From the NCBI GenBank assembly GCA_006738865.1, contig AP019701.1:1670001-1734000 (forward strand): a stretch of 64,000 nucleotides of DNA, in the 5' to 3' direction. Shown here one piece after another: positions 48,085-58,352 of the stretch. Source of the DNA: Allostella sp. ATCC 35155 (GTDB lineage: Bacteria > Pseudomonadota > Alphaproteobacteria > ATCC43930 > Allostellaceae). Below the pieces are notes generated by a model. It ran no database searches and had not been told where the DNA came from. It saw only the letters and a list, made by a program, of their open reading frames with translations. The stretch's first letter is position 1. Each line of letters starts with the position of its first letter. The position numbers were made by a program, and so were the translations under genes.

Positions 48085-48417
48085 ATGAAGATTCCGACGC
48101 TGCCCTTCACCGTCACCGACTGGGCCGCCATCGCCCCGACGCGCCATCCGGGCGAGCAGGGTTTCGCGCTCTGGCGGACGCTGGAGATCGGCGACATCCG
48201 CGTCCGGATGGTCGAGTACTCGCCGGGCTATCTGGCCGACCACTGGTGCGACCGGGGGCACATCCTCTTCGTCGTCGAGGGCGAGCTGGTCAGCGAACTG
48301 CGGGACGGCCGGCGCTCGGTCCTCACGGCCGGCATGAGCTACCAGGTCTCCGACCACGGCGACGCCGCCCACCGGTCGTCGACGGAGACCGGCGCCCGGC
48401 TCTTCATCGTCGACTGA
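48085..48417 (+). CDS. DHCW-type cupin fold protein
   Basis: A 110-residue single-domain cupin. The central block [21 protein letters not shown] fits the small DHCW-motif cupin family (DHWC-x-x-GH), and the second cupin motif is in [18 protein letters not shown] and D residues in these blocks could bind a metal. Function unknown; such proteins are usually cytoplasmic enzymes or sensors. Divergent from glgE, 119 bases away. ATG 48085 is the first start with the conserved [14 protein letters not shown] opening. The alpha/beta hydrolase follows after 13 bases and is probably co-transcribed. Confidence 0.78.
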   Translation: MKIPTLPFTVTDWAAIAPTRHPGEQGFALWRTLEIGDIRVRMVEYSPGYLADHWCDRGHILFVVEGELVSELRDGRRSVLTAGMSYQVSDHGDAAHRSSTETGARLFIVD

Positions 48418-48430
48418 GGTTGCCCCACGC

Positions 48431-49318
48431 ATGACGGCCGTTCTCGAAGCCCAGTCCCAGGAAGCCGCCCGGGGGCGGGTCGGCCAGGTGACCGCGCTCT
48501 ACGAGGGCGCCTATCACACCATCCACTATCTCGACTTCGGGCCGCCCGATGCCGAGCGCGTCGTCGTCTGCCTGCACAGCATGTTCCAGTGCAATGCCGA
48601 GTTCGACGGACTGGCGCAGGTGCTGGCCGCGCGTGGATTCCGCGTGGTGTGCCCCGATTTCGCCGGCCACGGGCGCAGCGGCTGGCGCCGAAATGCCGAC
48701 GACTACGGCTATCCACTCTATTCGACGGACATCATGGCCGTCATCGCACGCACCGGCGCGGCCCGGGTGGATGTCGTCGGCAGCTCGATGGGCGGCTTCA
48801 TTTCCATGAAGATGGCCCACGAGGGCGCGCCGTTCCGGACCCTGATCCTCAACGATGTCGGCGCCTACTCGCCGAAGTCGGGGCCGTTGCGGGTCCTGCA
48901 GAACCTGCCGCCGACGCGCGAGTATCCCGACCTGGCGGCGATCGAGCTGGCGCTGCGCCGCCTGCTGTCGGCGTCGGGGCCGATCTCGCGTGCGGACTGG
49001 CTGCGTTTCGTCCAGCGCAACATCGCGCGTCATGGCTCCGGATTCCGGCTGCTCTACGACCCGCGCATCCGGCGGCAGCTTCTGGCCATGACCGCCCGCG
49101 ACTACGAACTGTGGGACAAGTGGGCGCGCGTATGCTGTCCGGCCCTGGTCATCCGCGGCGAGTATTCCGATATGCTCGATGCCGAGGTGGCGCAGCGGAT
49201 GACGGAGCGTCCGGCGACGGAACTGCTGACCGTCGCCGGCTGCGGCCATCGGCCATGGCTGTGGACGGCCGACCAGGCGGCTCCCGTCGTCGACTGGCTG
49301 GAGCGACAGCCGGTCTAG
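48431..49318 (+). CDS. Alpha/beta hydrolase
   Basis: A 295-residue alpha/beta-hydrolase fold protein. HSMFQCNAEFDGLAQVL precedes the nucleophile elbow VGSSMGGFISM (serine near residue 120), the acid residue is in VIRGEYSDMLDAE and the histidine in AGCGHRPWLW. The N-terminal 35 residues are variable. The substrate is unknown. Genes on both sides are on the same strand with gaps of 13 and 59 bases. Confidence 0.83.
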   Translation: MTAVLEAQSQEAARGRVGQVTALYEGAYHTIHYLDFGPPDAERVVVCLHSMFQCNAEFDGLAQVLAARGFRVVCPDFAGHGRSGWRRNADDYGYPLYSTDIMAVIARTGAARVDVVGSSMGGFISMKMAHEGAPFRTLILNDVGAYSPKSGPLRVLQNLPPTREYPDLAAIELALRRLLSASGPISRADWLRFVQRNIARHGSGFRLLYDPRIRRQLLAMTARDYELWDKWARVCCPALVIRGEYSDMLDAEVAQRMTERPATELLTVAGCGHRPWLWTADQAAPVVDWLERQPV

Positions 49319-49377
49319 CGTTCGCCCCGGCGCGGCGCAGCGATTGCTGCGATCGGACGGGCGAAGAGGATGGCGGA

Positions 49378-50967
49378 TTGAGGGCCGAGCGAACGGGCAG
49401 GGGACTGGGCAAGCGGCTGCTGGCGGCCGCGCTTTCGGCATGGCTCGCGATTGCGCCGGTCACACCGTCGGCGCTGCGCACCGCCGCGATCGGCGGCGCC
49501 GTCATTGTCGTCTCCGTCGACGAGGCGCAGGCGCAGCGGCGCTCGTCCGGCGGCTATTCCCGCCCCTCCACCCGCACGCCGTCCTTCTCGGGCCGGAGCT
49601 ACGCGCCCCGCCGCCCGTCCACGTCCGGCGGCTACACCCGGCCTTCGGCACCCGTGTACGTGCCGCGACAGGCGCCGTCGCAGTCGCAGTCCGATCGCGC
49701 CATGCAGCGCCGCGGCTCCCAGGACGCGCTGGATCTTTTCCGCGGCCGCTCCGGAGCGTCGGGGCAGACGGGAAGCGACCGCGGCGCCATCGCGGTACCC
49801 CAGGGCCCGCTGGTGCGCGAGCGTACGCCATCGACGCGCAGCACACCGAGCTATCGCTACCGGCAGGCCCCTGCGACCGCCGGCGGCTCCGCATGGCAGC
49901 CGCCCGCCTTCGCCCAGGGCGGGCGCTTCGGGGCCTGGGACGCCATGCTGCTGTGGTTCCTGCTCGACACGCTGAACCGGCCGGGCCACGCGCGGGCGTT
50001 CCATGACAACCAGAACGATCCGGGGGTCCAGGCCTGGCGGCAGGAGGCCGACCGCCGGGCCGCCGACGATCCGGCGCTGAAGGCCAGGCTCGACGAACTC
50101 GACCGCCAGACCGCCGCCCTGGCGGGCGAAGCGCAGCAGCCGGGGCGGCTGCCGCCCGACGTGGCACGGACCGACGGCGGGTCGGGCGGCGGCTTCGGTG
50201 GCATCCTGTTGACGGTGGCGCTGCTCGGCGCCTTCGCCTTCATCACCTGGCGGTTCTTCCGCCGTCGGCGGACCGCACCCCCCACGCCGAAAGGAGCTGA
50301 GATGGGACCGATCGACGTCGCGCGCGGCATCCTGAGCCGCAAGCTCGACCAGAAATCGTACAATCCGTCCTTCTTCCGCGTCGGGATGACGTTCCCGTTC
50401 GATCCGACGCCATTCCTGATGGCGGCCGGCACCACCCAGGTGACGGGGCCGGCTGGCGGCGGCGGCAACAACCTGGTCTCGGTCGCAGCGGTCGGGCGGA
50501 TCGAAGCCGGCGACGTCGAGATGCACCGCCTCTATCTCGCGGGCAGCGACGGCTGGTTCCAGCTCTGGCTCGGCGCCGACGGCCGGCCGGAGGAATGCCG
50601 CTGGTTCCAGCCCATCGACGAGGTCCACCCGGCCGACCGCGAGGAATGGGCATTCTGGATGGACGAGCGCGAGGGCATGGTCGGCTGGCCGGAGTTCCAG
50701 ACCAAGGACGGTACGATCTACGGCCGCCACTGGCTGCCGGGCGACCGCCGCGTGGCGCCGCGCGAATGGACCGAGACGATCCAGGACGCCCGCGGCACGA
50801 CGAGCCGGCAGGTGCATGCGATGCTCTATTCGCGCGCGACCGGTGCGCCGACGCCGGCGCCGGATGCCGAGTACATCCTGGTTTCGGTGATCGAGGGGGA
50901 CGGCGAGGCCTATGTCGAGATCGCCGCCGGCATCGACGTCAATCCGGCGTCGCTGACCATCGCCTGA
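49378..50967 (+). CDS. DUF2491 family protein (YjfK-like) with exported, repeat-rich N-terminal part
   Basis: A 529-residue protein. The last 220 residues are a DUF2491 domain (FFRVGMTFPFDPTPFLM, MHRLYLAGSDGWFQLWL, EYILVSVIEGDGEAYVEIAAGID), as in E. coli YjfK. Ahead of it are a signal-like segment ending near DEAQAQ, a low-complexity region with repeats of RPST/S-G-G-Y-(S/T)-R-P and SRS-type serine/arginine residues, and a transmembrane helix (GGILLTVALLGAFAFITW, about residue 270). The DUF2491 part is therefore probably on the inner face of the membrane. The start appears to be TTG 49378, with GAGGA about 9 bases upstream and no in-frame ATG until far into the gene; this is uncertain. Confidence 0.7.
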   Translation: MRAERTGRGLGKRLLAAALSAWLAIAPVTPSALRTAAIGGAVIVVSVDEAQAQRRSSGGYSRPSTRTPSFSGRSYAPRRPSTSGGYTRPSAPVYVPRQAPSQSQSDRAMQRRGSQDALDLFRGRSGASGQTGSDRGAIAVPQGPLVRERTPSTRSTPSYRYRQAPATAGGSAWQPPAFAQGGRFGAWDAMLLWFLLDTLNRPGHARAFHDNQNDPGVQAWRQEADRRAADDPALKARLDELDRQTAALAGEAQQPGRLPPDVARTDGGSGGGFGGILLTVALLGAFAFITWRFFRRRRTAPPTPKGAEMGPIDVARGILSRKLDQKSYNPSFFRVGMTFPFDPTPFLMAAGTTQVTGPAGGGGNNLVSVAAVGRIEAGDVEMHRLYLAGSDGWFQLWLGADGRPEECRWFQPIDEVHPADREEWAFWMDEREGMVGWPEFQTKDGTIYGRHWLPGDRRVAPREWTETIQDARGTTSRQVHAMLYSRATGAPTPAPDAEYILVSVIEGDGEAYVEIAAGIDVNPASLTIA

Positions 50968-51001
50968 GGCGGACAAGCACAGAGGAAGAGGGGCACCTGC
51001 G

Positions 51002-51427
51002 ATGGACGACGCGTTCTCCCGCATCATCGGCAGCCTGGGCGCCGGGGTGCCCGTGCTGCTGCTGCACTTCGTTACCACGCTGGTGCTGCTGGCTGCGGGC
51101 GTTCTGATCTACATGGCGGTGACGCCCTTCCGCGAGCGCGCATTGATCCGCGAGGGCAACCTCGCGGCCGGGATCATGACCCTCGGCATCTTCCTCGGCG
51201 TCGCAATCCCGCTGGCGGCGACGCTCGCGACCTCGGCGGTATGGCTCGACGTCGTCCTGTGGGGCGCGATCGCCGTCGTCATCCAGGTGGCGACCTTCCT
51301 GTTCGCGACGCTGATCCTGCCGGGGCTGCGCCATGAGATCGAGCGCGGCAATACGGCGGCGGCGCTCGCCATGGTGGGCGTGCAGATCGCCGTGGCGCTG
51401 CTCAATGCCGGGGCCATGGCGGGGTAG
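51002..51427 (+). CDS. DUF350 membrane protein (YjfL-like)
   Basis: A 141-residue integral membrane protein of the DUF350 family with four predicted helices: VLLLHFVTTLVLLAAGVLIYM, AAGIMTLGIFLGVAIPLA, DVVLWGAIAVVIQVATFLFA and AALAMVGVQIAVALLNAGAM. The charged REGNLAAGI loop is the family signature. Members accompany DUF2491 and PspA-like proteins (E. coli yjfK-yjfL-yjfJ). Its role in the envelope is not established. GAGGGG is 8 bases before ATG 51002. Confidence 0.85.
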   Translation: MDDAFSRIIGSLGAGVPVLLLHFVTTLVLLAAGVLIYMAVTPFRERALIREGNLAAGIMTLGIFLGVAIPLAATLATSAVWLDVVLWGAIAVVIQVATFLFATLILPGLRHEIERGNTAAALAMVGVQIAVALLNAGAMAG

Positions 51428-51500
51428 GGCGCCGCCCTTCCAACCACCGCGGGCATCCCCATATGCTCGCTCGCAACTCGATACGGGGAGTGACACCAGA

Positions 51501-52271
51501 ATGCTGATCTTCATCCGCAACCTCCTGGGCGTGAAGGCCGACCAGGCCGTCCAGGCCGGCGTCGAGGCTCTGGTCCGGTGGGATCCCAAGGCCGCGACCG
51601 AGGCGGAGCTGCGCACCATGGAGCAGCATCTGGACCAGCTTGGCCTGGAGGTCGCGAAGGCGCGCCAGGCCTATGACCGCGAGAAGAAGGAGGCGGTGGC
51701 CATCCAGGAACTGTCGCGCCAGCGCATGGCGGCGGCCGAGCTGCTGGAGAACCAGGCGGCCGCCGAGGCCGATCCGGCGCGCAAGGCGCAGCTGGAGAAG
51801 AGCCTCGCCACCCTGGTCGGCATGCTCGAGGAGATGGCCCCGGAGGTCGATCGCGAGGCGCGCGACGCCGAGGACGCGCAGTCCTTCCTGGAGATGCTGG
51901 AGCAGTCCTATGCCGAGGCCGGCGGCAAGCTGAAGCAGGCGCGCAGCGAGCTGGAGCGGGCGCACCGCGACATGGCGCGCGCCGAGCAGCAGCGGTCGGC
52001 GGCCGAGCGCCAGGCCGAGGCCGCCCGTCGCGCGGCCGGGCTGGCCAGTTCGACCAGCGGCCTTTCGGTCGCGCTCAAGGCGATGAAGGATTCGGCCGAG
52101 CGCGACCTCGCCTCGGCCGAGGCCGCGGCCGCCAAGAGCCGGCTCCTGACGCCGACCAAGCCCGAGAAGGACGACGGCAACATCGCGGCCGCCATGGCCC
52201 AGGCGCAGGGCAAGGCGGCGCCGGCGCAGAGCCTGACGGAGCGCCTCGCGGCCTTGCGGGGACGCCACTGA
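51501..52271 (+). CDS. PspA/IM30-like protein (YjfJ-like)
   Basis: A 256-residue, almost entirely coiled-coil protein of the PspA/IM30/Vipp1 family. Heptad-like charged stretches such as EQHLDQLGLEVAKARQAYDR and ERAHRDMARAEQQRSAAERQ fill residues 40-190. A less ordered, alanine-rich C-terminal part (residues 200-256) ends in LTERLAALRGRH. PspA-type proteins form rings or rods on the inner membrane and repair it under stress. Third in a DUF2491-DUF350-PspA set matching the E. coli yjf operon, so a membrane-stress role is likely. Confidence 0.8.
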   Translation: MLIFIRNLLGVKADQAVQAGVEALVRWDPKAATEAELRTMEQHLDQLGLEVAKARQAYDREKKEAVAIQELSRQRMAAAELLENQAAAEADPARKAQLEKSLATLVGMLEEMAPEVDREARDAEDAQSFLEMLEQSYAEAGGKLKQARSELERAHRDMARAEQQRSAAERQAEAARRAAGLASSTSGLSVALKAMKDSAERDLASAEAAAAKSRLLTPTKPEKDDGNIAAAMAQAQGKAAPAQSLTERLAALRGRH

Positions 52272-52297
52272 TCGACGCCTCCCGCTCCGCCGTCTAG

Positions 52298-53494
<1,197 letters not shown>

Positions 53495-53500
53495 TGCCCT

Positions 53501-53534
53501 CCCGGGCGTCCGGCGCTACCGTCGGACGCCCGGG
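53501..53534. terminator. 12-bp stem-loop between convergent genes
   Basis: CCCGGGCGTCCG (53501-53512) pairs perfectly with CGGACGCCCGGG (53523-53534) over a 10-base loop. It lies 6 bases after the ene-reductase stop and covers the last codons and stop of the convergent glycosyltransferase gene, so it could end transcription from both sides. No T-run is present. Confidence 0.6.
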
Positions 53535-56500
53535 ATGTGGGTGACCGCGGTGCGGTAGCCGCGCGCCTCTGCCAGCAGCACCGGCAGCCGCTCGATCGCG
53601 TGCGGCAGGGTCCCGTCGAGCGGCAGCGGCTCCGGCGGGAAATCGTCCCAGCCGAGGCCGAGATCGAACAGCGGGGCCAGCGCGTCCGGCCGCCACCAGA
53701 ACATGGCGCCGGCCGGGAACTCGATGTGGCCGGGCAGCGGCCCCAGTCCGAGACGCGGCCCCAGCCGCCGGGCGATGGCGAGGTTCGATTCCGCGCCGAA
53801 GCGCTCGTCGGGCCCGGCAGTTTCGGGATCGTGCCAGTTCCAGCCGAAGAGGTGCGGGTCGTCGGCATGGACGAGGCCGAGGCGGGGATCGTCCGCGAAG
53901 CGGGAGAGGATGCGTGCGGCCATCGGCGCGAAGCCGCCGAGCAGGTTCTCCAGCAGGAACCAGCGCCAGGAGTGGCGATCGTCGTGGCCGAGATGGACGC
54001 TGCGCTTGGTGTGGAAATGGCCGACGACGTCGTAGCGGCCCGGCCACCCGGCGTCCGGGCCGCACAGCAGCGCCCCGAGGTTCCGCCCGCGGTTGGGGAC
54101 GAGGCGCATCTCCGGTTCCGGCAGGCGGGCGACCGCTGCGGCATCGCGCAGATGGCGTGCCTTGGCGTCGTCGTCGGTCGTCACCAACAGGTCGTAGGCG
54201 AGGTGGCGGACATCCGGCAGTCGGGCCAGCAGGTCGCGAGCGACATCGACGTGATGGACATGGAGATGGATGGCGACGCGCAGGCCCTGCGGAAATCGCG
54301 CCGGGCGGAGCGTCGGCCGGATGACCTCGCGCAGCCACGGTCCGGCCGGGCGGCCGGCCCGGATGAAGTGAGCGGCCGGGTTCTGCTCCGCCGCATCCGC
54401 CATGGCGGCCTCCGCATAGATTCCCGGGTGGAATCCGGGAAAGGGACGGCGCGGCGTCCCGCGGGCGGCGTCGGCCAGGACATGCAGTCGCACCGCCTCC
54501 CTGCGCGGCTCGGGTCGGGTGCCGGGCGGCACCTGGATATCCGAGTCGAACAGCTCGTCCGCGATCAGGGTCGCGATGTCGCGCTGCATTCCGGCCATCG
54601 CCGCAGCGGCCGACTGCAGCAGCTCCGACAAGGCGGCGACGTGGGCGATCATGGTCGGCCCGCCGCCCGCCAGCGCCTGCTGCCGCCGGCCCAACGGATG
54701 CCGCCGGCCGCCGCCGGCGAGGATGGCGGCCGCGAGCCGCGCGAACGCCTCCGGATCGGCGGCGACGGCCTGTGGCACCTCGGTGAGCAGCGCCGCCGCG
54801 GCGGCCTCGGCCGTGGCGAGGACGGGAATGCCGCGCGTCATGGCATCGAGCGCGAGGATCGGCAGATCTTCCGGCCCCGTCATCAGCACGAGGTCGGCCA
54901 GGCGCAGGGCCGCCTCGTAGGATCGGGTCGCCGGCAGCGTCGCCGCATCGGGGACGTCGTCGAGCGGCGCCGCTTGGACGCCCTGGCGGTCGTCCCCGAC
55001 CCATACGAAGCGGACGCGGCCGGGCGGCAGGCGCCCTGCGAGTGCGGCGGCGCAGTCGCGGAATCGCGCGCTGCCGCCGCCCGCTCCGGTCGCGCCGAAT
55101 CCCATCACGACAGCCGCCGCGCCGGGCCCTTCCGCGAGGCCGAGCGCCGCCCGCAGGCGGGGCAGTTCGGCGCGGATCTCGTCCTTCGTGCGGGCCATCG
55201 AATAGTCCGACGCGCCGACCGCGGCGGTCCGGGCGAGCGGATGGCCGGCGACGTCCAGTCCCGGCCGCGCCGCCAGGACCGCCGTCGCCGAGGCGGCGAC
55301 CGCGAGGTCGTCCGTCCGGCGCGCCACCAGGACGCTCGGCAGCAGCATCCGCTGCAGGCCGGAGTGGAAGGCATCCGGGAACGCCCCGATCGTCACCACG
55401 CCGGCCAGCGGCAGTTGGCCGTGCAGTTCTCCCACGAGGTCCGCCAGCAGCGCGGGGTCGGCCGCGCGTTGCGGGTCGGCGACGACCACCCGTCCGAATG
55501 CCGTCTGCAGCGTGTCCAGCATGCGCCCGCCGCGACGGGCGAGCAGGATGGGGGCGTAGGTCCGGCGCAGATGCCCCGCGATGTTGAGCGCGAGGATCGC
55601 GTCCGCGCCGCGATGGCATTCGTCGAGCACGACGAGGATGGGCGGCCGCCCGTCGGCATTCCCCCCGATGCGGGCCAGTGGTGCCTTCTGGCGCACACGC
55701 TGCGGCGGCAGGTCCGCGGCACCGCTGCCGCCTGAGATCTCTCGCGCGATGTGGGCGACGTCGGGTCCGGCACATGCGAGCAGCCGCTCGAACAGCGTGT
55801 CGACGTCGGCGAGCGCGGCCAGGGCGGGGTTTCGGACCTCGCCGCGCAGGATCGCCTCGACGAAGCGCCCGACCACGGCTTTGCCTTCGTCCCGGGCATC
55901 GGGTGCGAGGTCGCGGAACGAGTTGTCGCCGTGGAGGCGGTAGCCGTAGAGCGGCCGGTCGACGAACGCCGGCTCGCCCAGCCGGCATGCCGACAGCACG
56001 AAGTCCCAGTCATGGCACAGCGGCAGGTTGCGGAAGCCGCCGATCCGCCGGTGCAGGGCGCGGGTGAACACGAGGTTGCCGGTCGAAACCGCGCGGTTGA
56101 CGCCGAGAAACGCGGCGGAGACCGTCGGATGATCGCGCACGCCCGGCGGCAGGGCGGCCAGACGCGCGGCGAACGAGGTACGATCGGGTCGGCCATCGGC
56201 GTCGATGCAGGCAATGCCGGTGAAGGCCAGTTCGTGGCCGCCGCGGAGGGCTGCCACGCAGCTCGCAATGCGGTCGGAATGATAGAGGTCGTCGGAGTTG
56301 AGGATCGCCAGGATGTCGCCAGATGCGAGGCGAAGGCCCGTTTCGATGGTGGCGGCGGCACCCTGGTTCCTGTCGGCGACCTGCACGACGACGTGGCGGA
56401 AGCGCGAGGCGAACAGCGGATCGTCGGTCAGTTCCCGGAGGGCGTCGGCCGAGCCGTCGGTCGAAGCGTCGTCGATGACGATGATCTCGATATCCGCCCA

Positions 56501-56581
56501 CGTCTGGGCATGGACCGAGCGCAGCGCGCTGGCGATGAAGCGGCGGTGATTGAAGACGGGAATGACGACCGAGGCCAGCAT
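53516..56581 (-). CDS. Multidomain glycosyltransferase: GT2, GT-B-like and RgpF-like
   Basis: A 1021-residue cytoplasmic or membrane-associated polysaccharide enzyme. Residues 1-230 are a GT2 domain (VVIPVFNHRRFI, IDDASTDGS and metal-binding SDD at 96-98). Residues about 315-640 resemble a GT-B glycosyltransferase (GDDRQGVQ, ADLVLMTGPEDLPILALDAMTRGIPVLATAEA). Residues 716-750 carry an FHPGIYAEA...H-F-I-R-A-G-R-P-A-G motif common in these giant proteins. Residues 768-1015 match rhamnan synthesis F (HLHVHHVDVARDLL, YDLLVTTDDD, NRGRNLGALLCG, GHFHTKRS). It probably builds a rhamnose-rich surface glycan. Start ATG 56581 is 7 bases after the WbsX-like stop; last gene of its operon. Confidence 0.87.
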   Translation of the reverse strand: MLASVVIPVFNHRRFIASALRSVHAQTWADIEIIVIDDASTDGSADALRELTDDPLFASRFRHVVVQVADRNQGAAATIETGLRLASGDILAILNSDDLYHSDRIASCVAALRGGHELAFTGIACIDADGRPDRTSFAARLAALPPGVRDHPTVSAAFLGVNRAVSTGNLVFTRALHRRIGGFRNLPLCHDWDFVLSACRLGEPAFVDRPLYGYRLHGDNSFRDLAPDARDEGKAVVGRFVEAILRGEVRNPALAALADVDTLFERLLACAGPDVAHIAREISGGSGAADLPPQRVRQKAPLARIGGNADGRPPILVVLDECHRGADAILALNIAGHLRRTYAPILLARRGGRMLDTLQTAFGRVVVADPQRAADPALLADLVGELHGQLPLAGVVTIGAFPDAFHSGLQRMLLPSVLVARRTDDLAVAASATAVLAARPGLDVAGHPLARTAAVGASDYSMARTKDEIRAELPRLRAALGLAEGPGAAAVVMGFGATGAGGGSARFRDCAAALAGRLPPGRVRFVWVGDDRQGVQAAPLDDVPDAATLPATRSYEAALRLADLVLMTGPEDLPILALDAMTRGIPVLATAEAAAAALLTEVPQAVAADPEAFARLAAAILAGGGRRHPLGRRQQALAGGGPTMIAHVAALSELLQSAAAAMAGMQRDIATLIADELFDSDIQVPPGTRPEPRREAVRLHVLADAARGTPRRPFPGFHPGIYAEAAMADAAEQNPAAHFIRAGRPAGPWLREVIRPTLRPARFPQGLRVAIHLHVHHVDVARDLLARLPDVRHLAYDLLVTTDDDAKARHLRDAAAVARLPEPEMRLVPNRGRNLGALLCGPDAGWPGRYDVVGHFHTKRSVHLGHDDRHSWRWFLLENLLGGFAPMAARILSRFADDPRLGLVHADDPHLFGWNWHDPETAGPDERFGAESNLAIARRLGPRLGLGPLPGHIEFPAGAMFWWRPDALAPLFDLGLGWDDFPPEPLPLDGTLPHAIERLPVLLAEARGYRTAVTHIPGVRR

Positions 56582-56588
56582 GACCCGG

Positions 56589-58352
56589 TCACGCAAGCTC
56601 GCACTGGATCGTCTGGGCCAGGTAGGCCGTGCCGTCGGCAGTCGCGAGCCCGACCCGCACCTGATAGGCGCCGGGGGCGAGGTCGATGACATCGACGCGG
56701 ACGGCAAAGCCGCTGCGCTCGGCAGGTTGCGTGGAACTGCCGAACAGGGCCTCGCCGACGTCGCGGCGCTGCATCCCGTGGTCGGCGATGACGAGCAGCG
56801 GCTCCTCCTCGGACGTTCGGGTCGGGACCAGCGCGACGAGGCAGCGCGGCGGGCCGTCGGGATGCGGGTCGTCGTCGACGATCCAGCCACGGACGATCAG
56901 CGGATCGCCGATGCGGTGCGGCATTGTCGTGGCGATGGGGTACTCGATGTGGCCGTGGACGCTGCCGCGGCGCAGCCGGGCCGGCTGCCCCAGCTCGGAG
57001 GCCGGCACGGGCCGGCGGGGATCCAGCCCTCCGACGTGGCGCAGCCAGTCGGCATGGTAGCGGCCGAGATAGCCGGTCGCCGCCTCCGCCGCGCGCAGAT
57101 GCTCGTCGAGCGCCTGCATGATCTCGACGGCATGGCGCAGGAGGCCGTCCTCGCCGTCGATCCGTCGTTCCAGCTCCTGCATCGCTTCGCGGGCGCGCTC
57201 GAGCGGCATCCGCCCGACCCCCGATCCGCCCTCCATGCCCGGCCCGCCGACCGCGCGTGCGCATGCCCGCAGCCAGTTGCGGCCGAACTTCTGGTCGGGC
57301 TCCAGATGGTTGCCCTCGCCCCACTCGTTCCAGGCGTTGATGAAGACGAGCCGCCGGTTCGGCCGTTCGGTGAGGCGGGCGCGCGCGACGAGGGCGGCGA
57401 GCCAGCTTTCGAACCGCTCCGGGGTGGCGCCGAGGAAGATGCTCGCATCGGCTCCGCGACGGGCCGTGTTGTCGAAGCCGACCATCGCCGTCCGGAAGGT
57501 GGGGAAGGGCGGCTCCGGCTGGCAGAGATGGAGGGTCAGCAGTGCCTCGTAGTCATAGGCGCCACCCTGGAAGGGCTCGGTCCAGGGGACGCTGGCGGTG
57601 ATGTCGGCGGCCGTCAGCGTCAGCGGCGGGAACTCGACGGCGAAGTCGAAGCCGTCGCGCGGGGCGTCGGTGTACCCGAAGCCGAGGACGGCAGCGATGC
57701 TGAGGTCGATTCCGTGGTCGGATGCCATACGGCGCATCGCGGCCAGCGCGTCGGCGATACCGGGAATGCTGCCGGGCCGATAGATCAACAGCAATGGCCG
57801 GTCATCGACCCGCAGGTAGCGCCGATCCTCGAGGTAGGGCAGCAAGTCGACCACCAGCCGATCGAAGCAGCCGGGCGTATAGGACTGTTCGACGATGACT
57901 TCGGACTCGGCGCCGTCCCACCTCCGGGTCCAGCTCTCGTTCGCCCAGCACAGGCAGAAGGGCATGTCCGGGCGGCCCGAGGCGAGCATCGCCTCCAGTG
58001 GTCGCTCCAGCAGCCGGCGGCCGTCGAACCAGTAGAAATAGTGGCAGAAGGCGTGAATGCCGTGCTCGCGCGCGATCGCGGCCTGCTGTTCCATCACCTC
58101 GGGCAGGCGGAGGTCGTAGAAGCCGAGTTCGGCGGGCAGGTGGGGCTGGTGGTGGCCCGGGAAGAGTGGCTTCGCCCGGGCGACATTGGTCCATTCGGTG
58201 AAGCCCTTGCCCCAGGCGGCGTCGTTCTCGGGAATGGGGTGGTATTGCGGCAGGTAGAACGCGACCAGCCGGACGTCCGGCTGGGGGGGCGGCTCGGCGG
58301 GCGGCTCTTCGGTGGGCTCTCCGGCCGTCATGGTCGGATCGTGAGCATTCAC
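56589..58352 (-). CDS. WbsX-like glycoside hydrolase 99-type domain protein with C-terminal module
   Basis: A 587-residue protein. A proline-rich N-terminus (residues 9-27) is followed by the WbsX/GH99-like barrel, about 28-385: VAFYLPQYHPIPENDAAWGKGFTEWTNV, HAFCHYFYWFDGRRLLERP, LCWANESWTRRWDG (acidic active-site pair expected here) and INAWNEWGEGNHLEPD. WbsX-type proteins occur in O-antigen loci as glycosyltransferase or hydrolase partners; the exact reaction is unresolved. Residues 485-587 form the shared C-terminal module (VRGW, RDV, RSGF, GAYQVRVG). GTG 58352 overlaps the sulfotransferase stop by 4 bases (GTGA); ATG 58331 lacks a ribosome-binding site. Confidence 0.82.
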   Translation of the reverse strand: MNAHDPTMTAGEPTEEPPAEPPPQPDVRLVAFYLPQYHPIPENDAAWGKGFTEWTNVARAKPLFPGHHQPHLPAELGFYDLRLPEVMEQQAAIAREHGIHAFCHYFYWFDGRRLLERPLEAMLASGRPDMPFCLCWANESWTRRWDGAESEVIVEQSYTPGCFDRLVVDLLPYLEDRRYLRVDDRPLLLIYRPGSIPGIADALAAMRRMASDHGIDLSIAAVLGFGYTDAPRDGFDFAVEFPPLTLTAADITASVPWTEPFQGGAYDYEALLTLHLCQPEPPFPTFRTAMVGFDNTARRGADASIFLGATPERFESWLAALVARARLTERPNRRLVFINAWNEWGEGNHLEPDQKFGRNWLRACARAVGGPGMEGGSGVGRMPLERAREAMQELERRIDGEDGLLRHAVEIMQALDEHLRAAEAATGYLGRYHADWLRHVGGLDPRRPVPASELGQPARLRRGSVHGHIEYPIATTMPHRIGDPLIVRGWIVDDDPHPDGPPRCLVALVPTRTSEEEPLLVIADHGMQRRDVGEALFGSSTQPAERSGFAVRVDVIDLAPGAYQVRVGLATADGTAYLAQTIQCELA

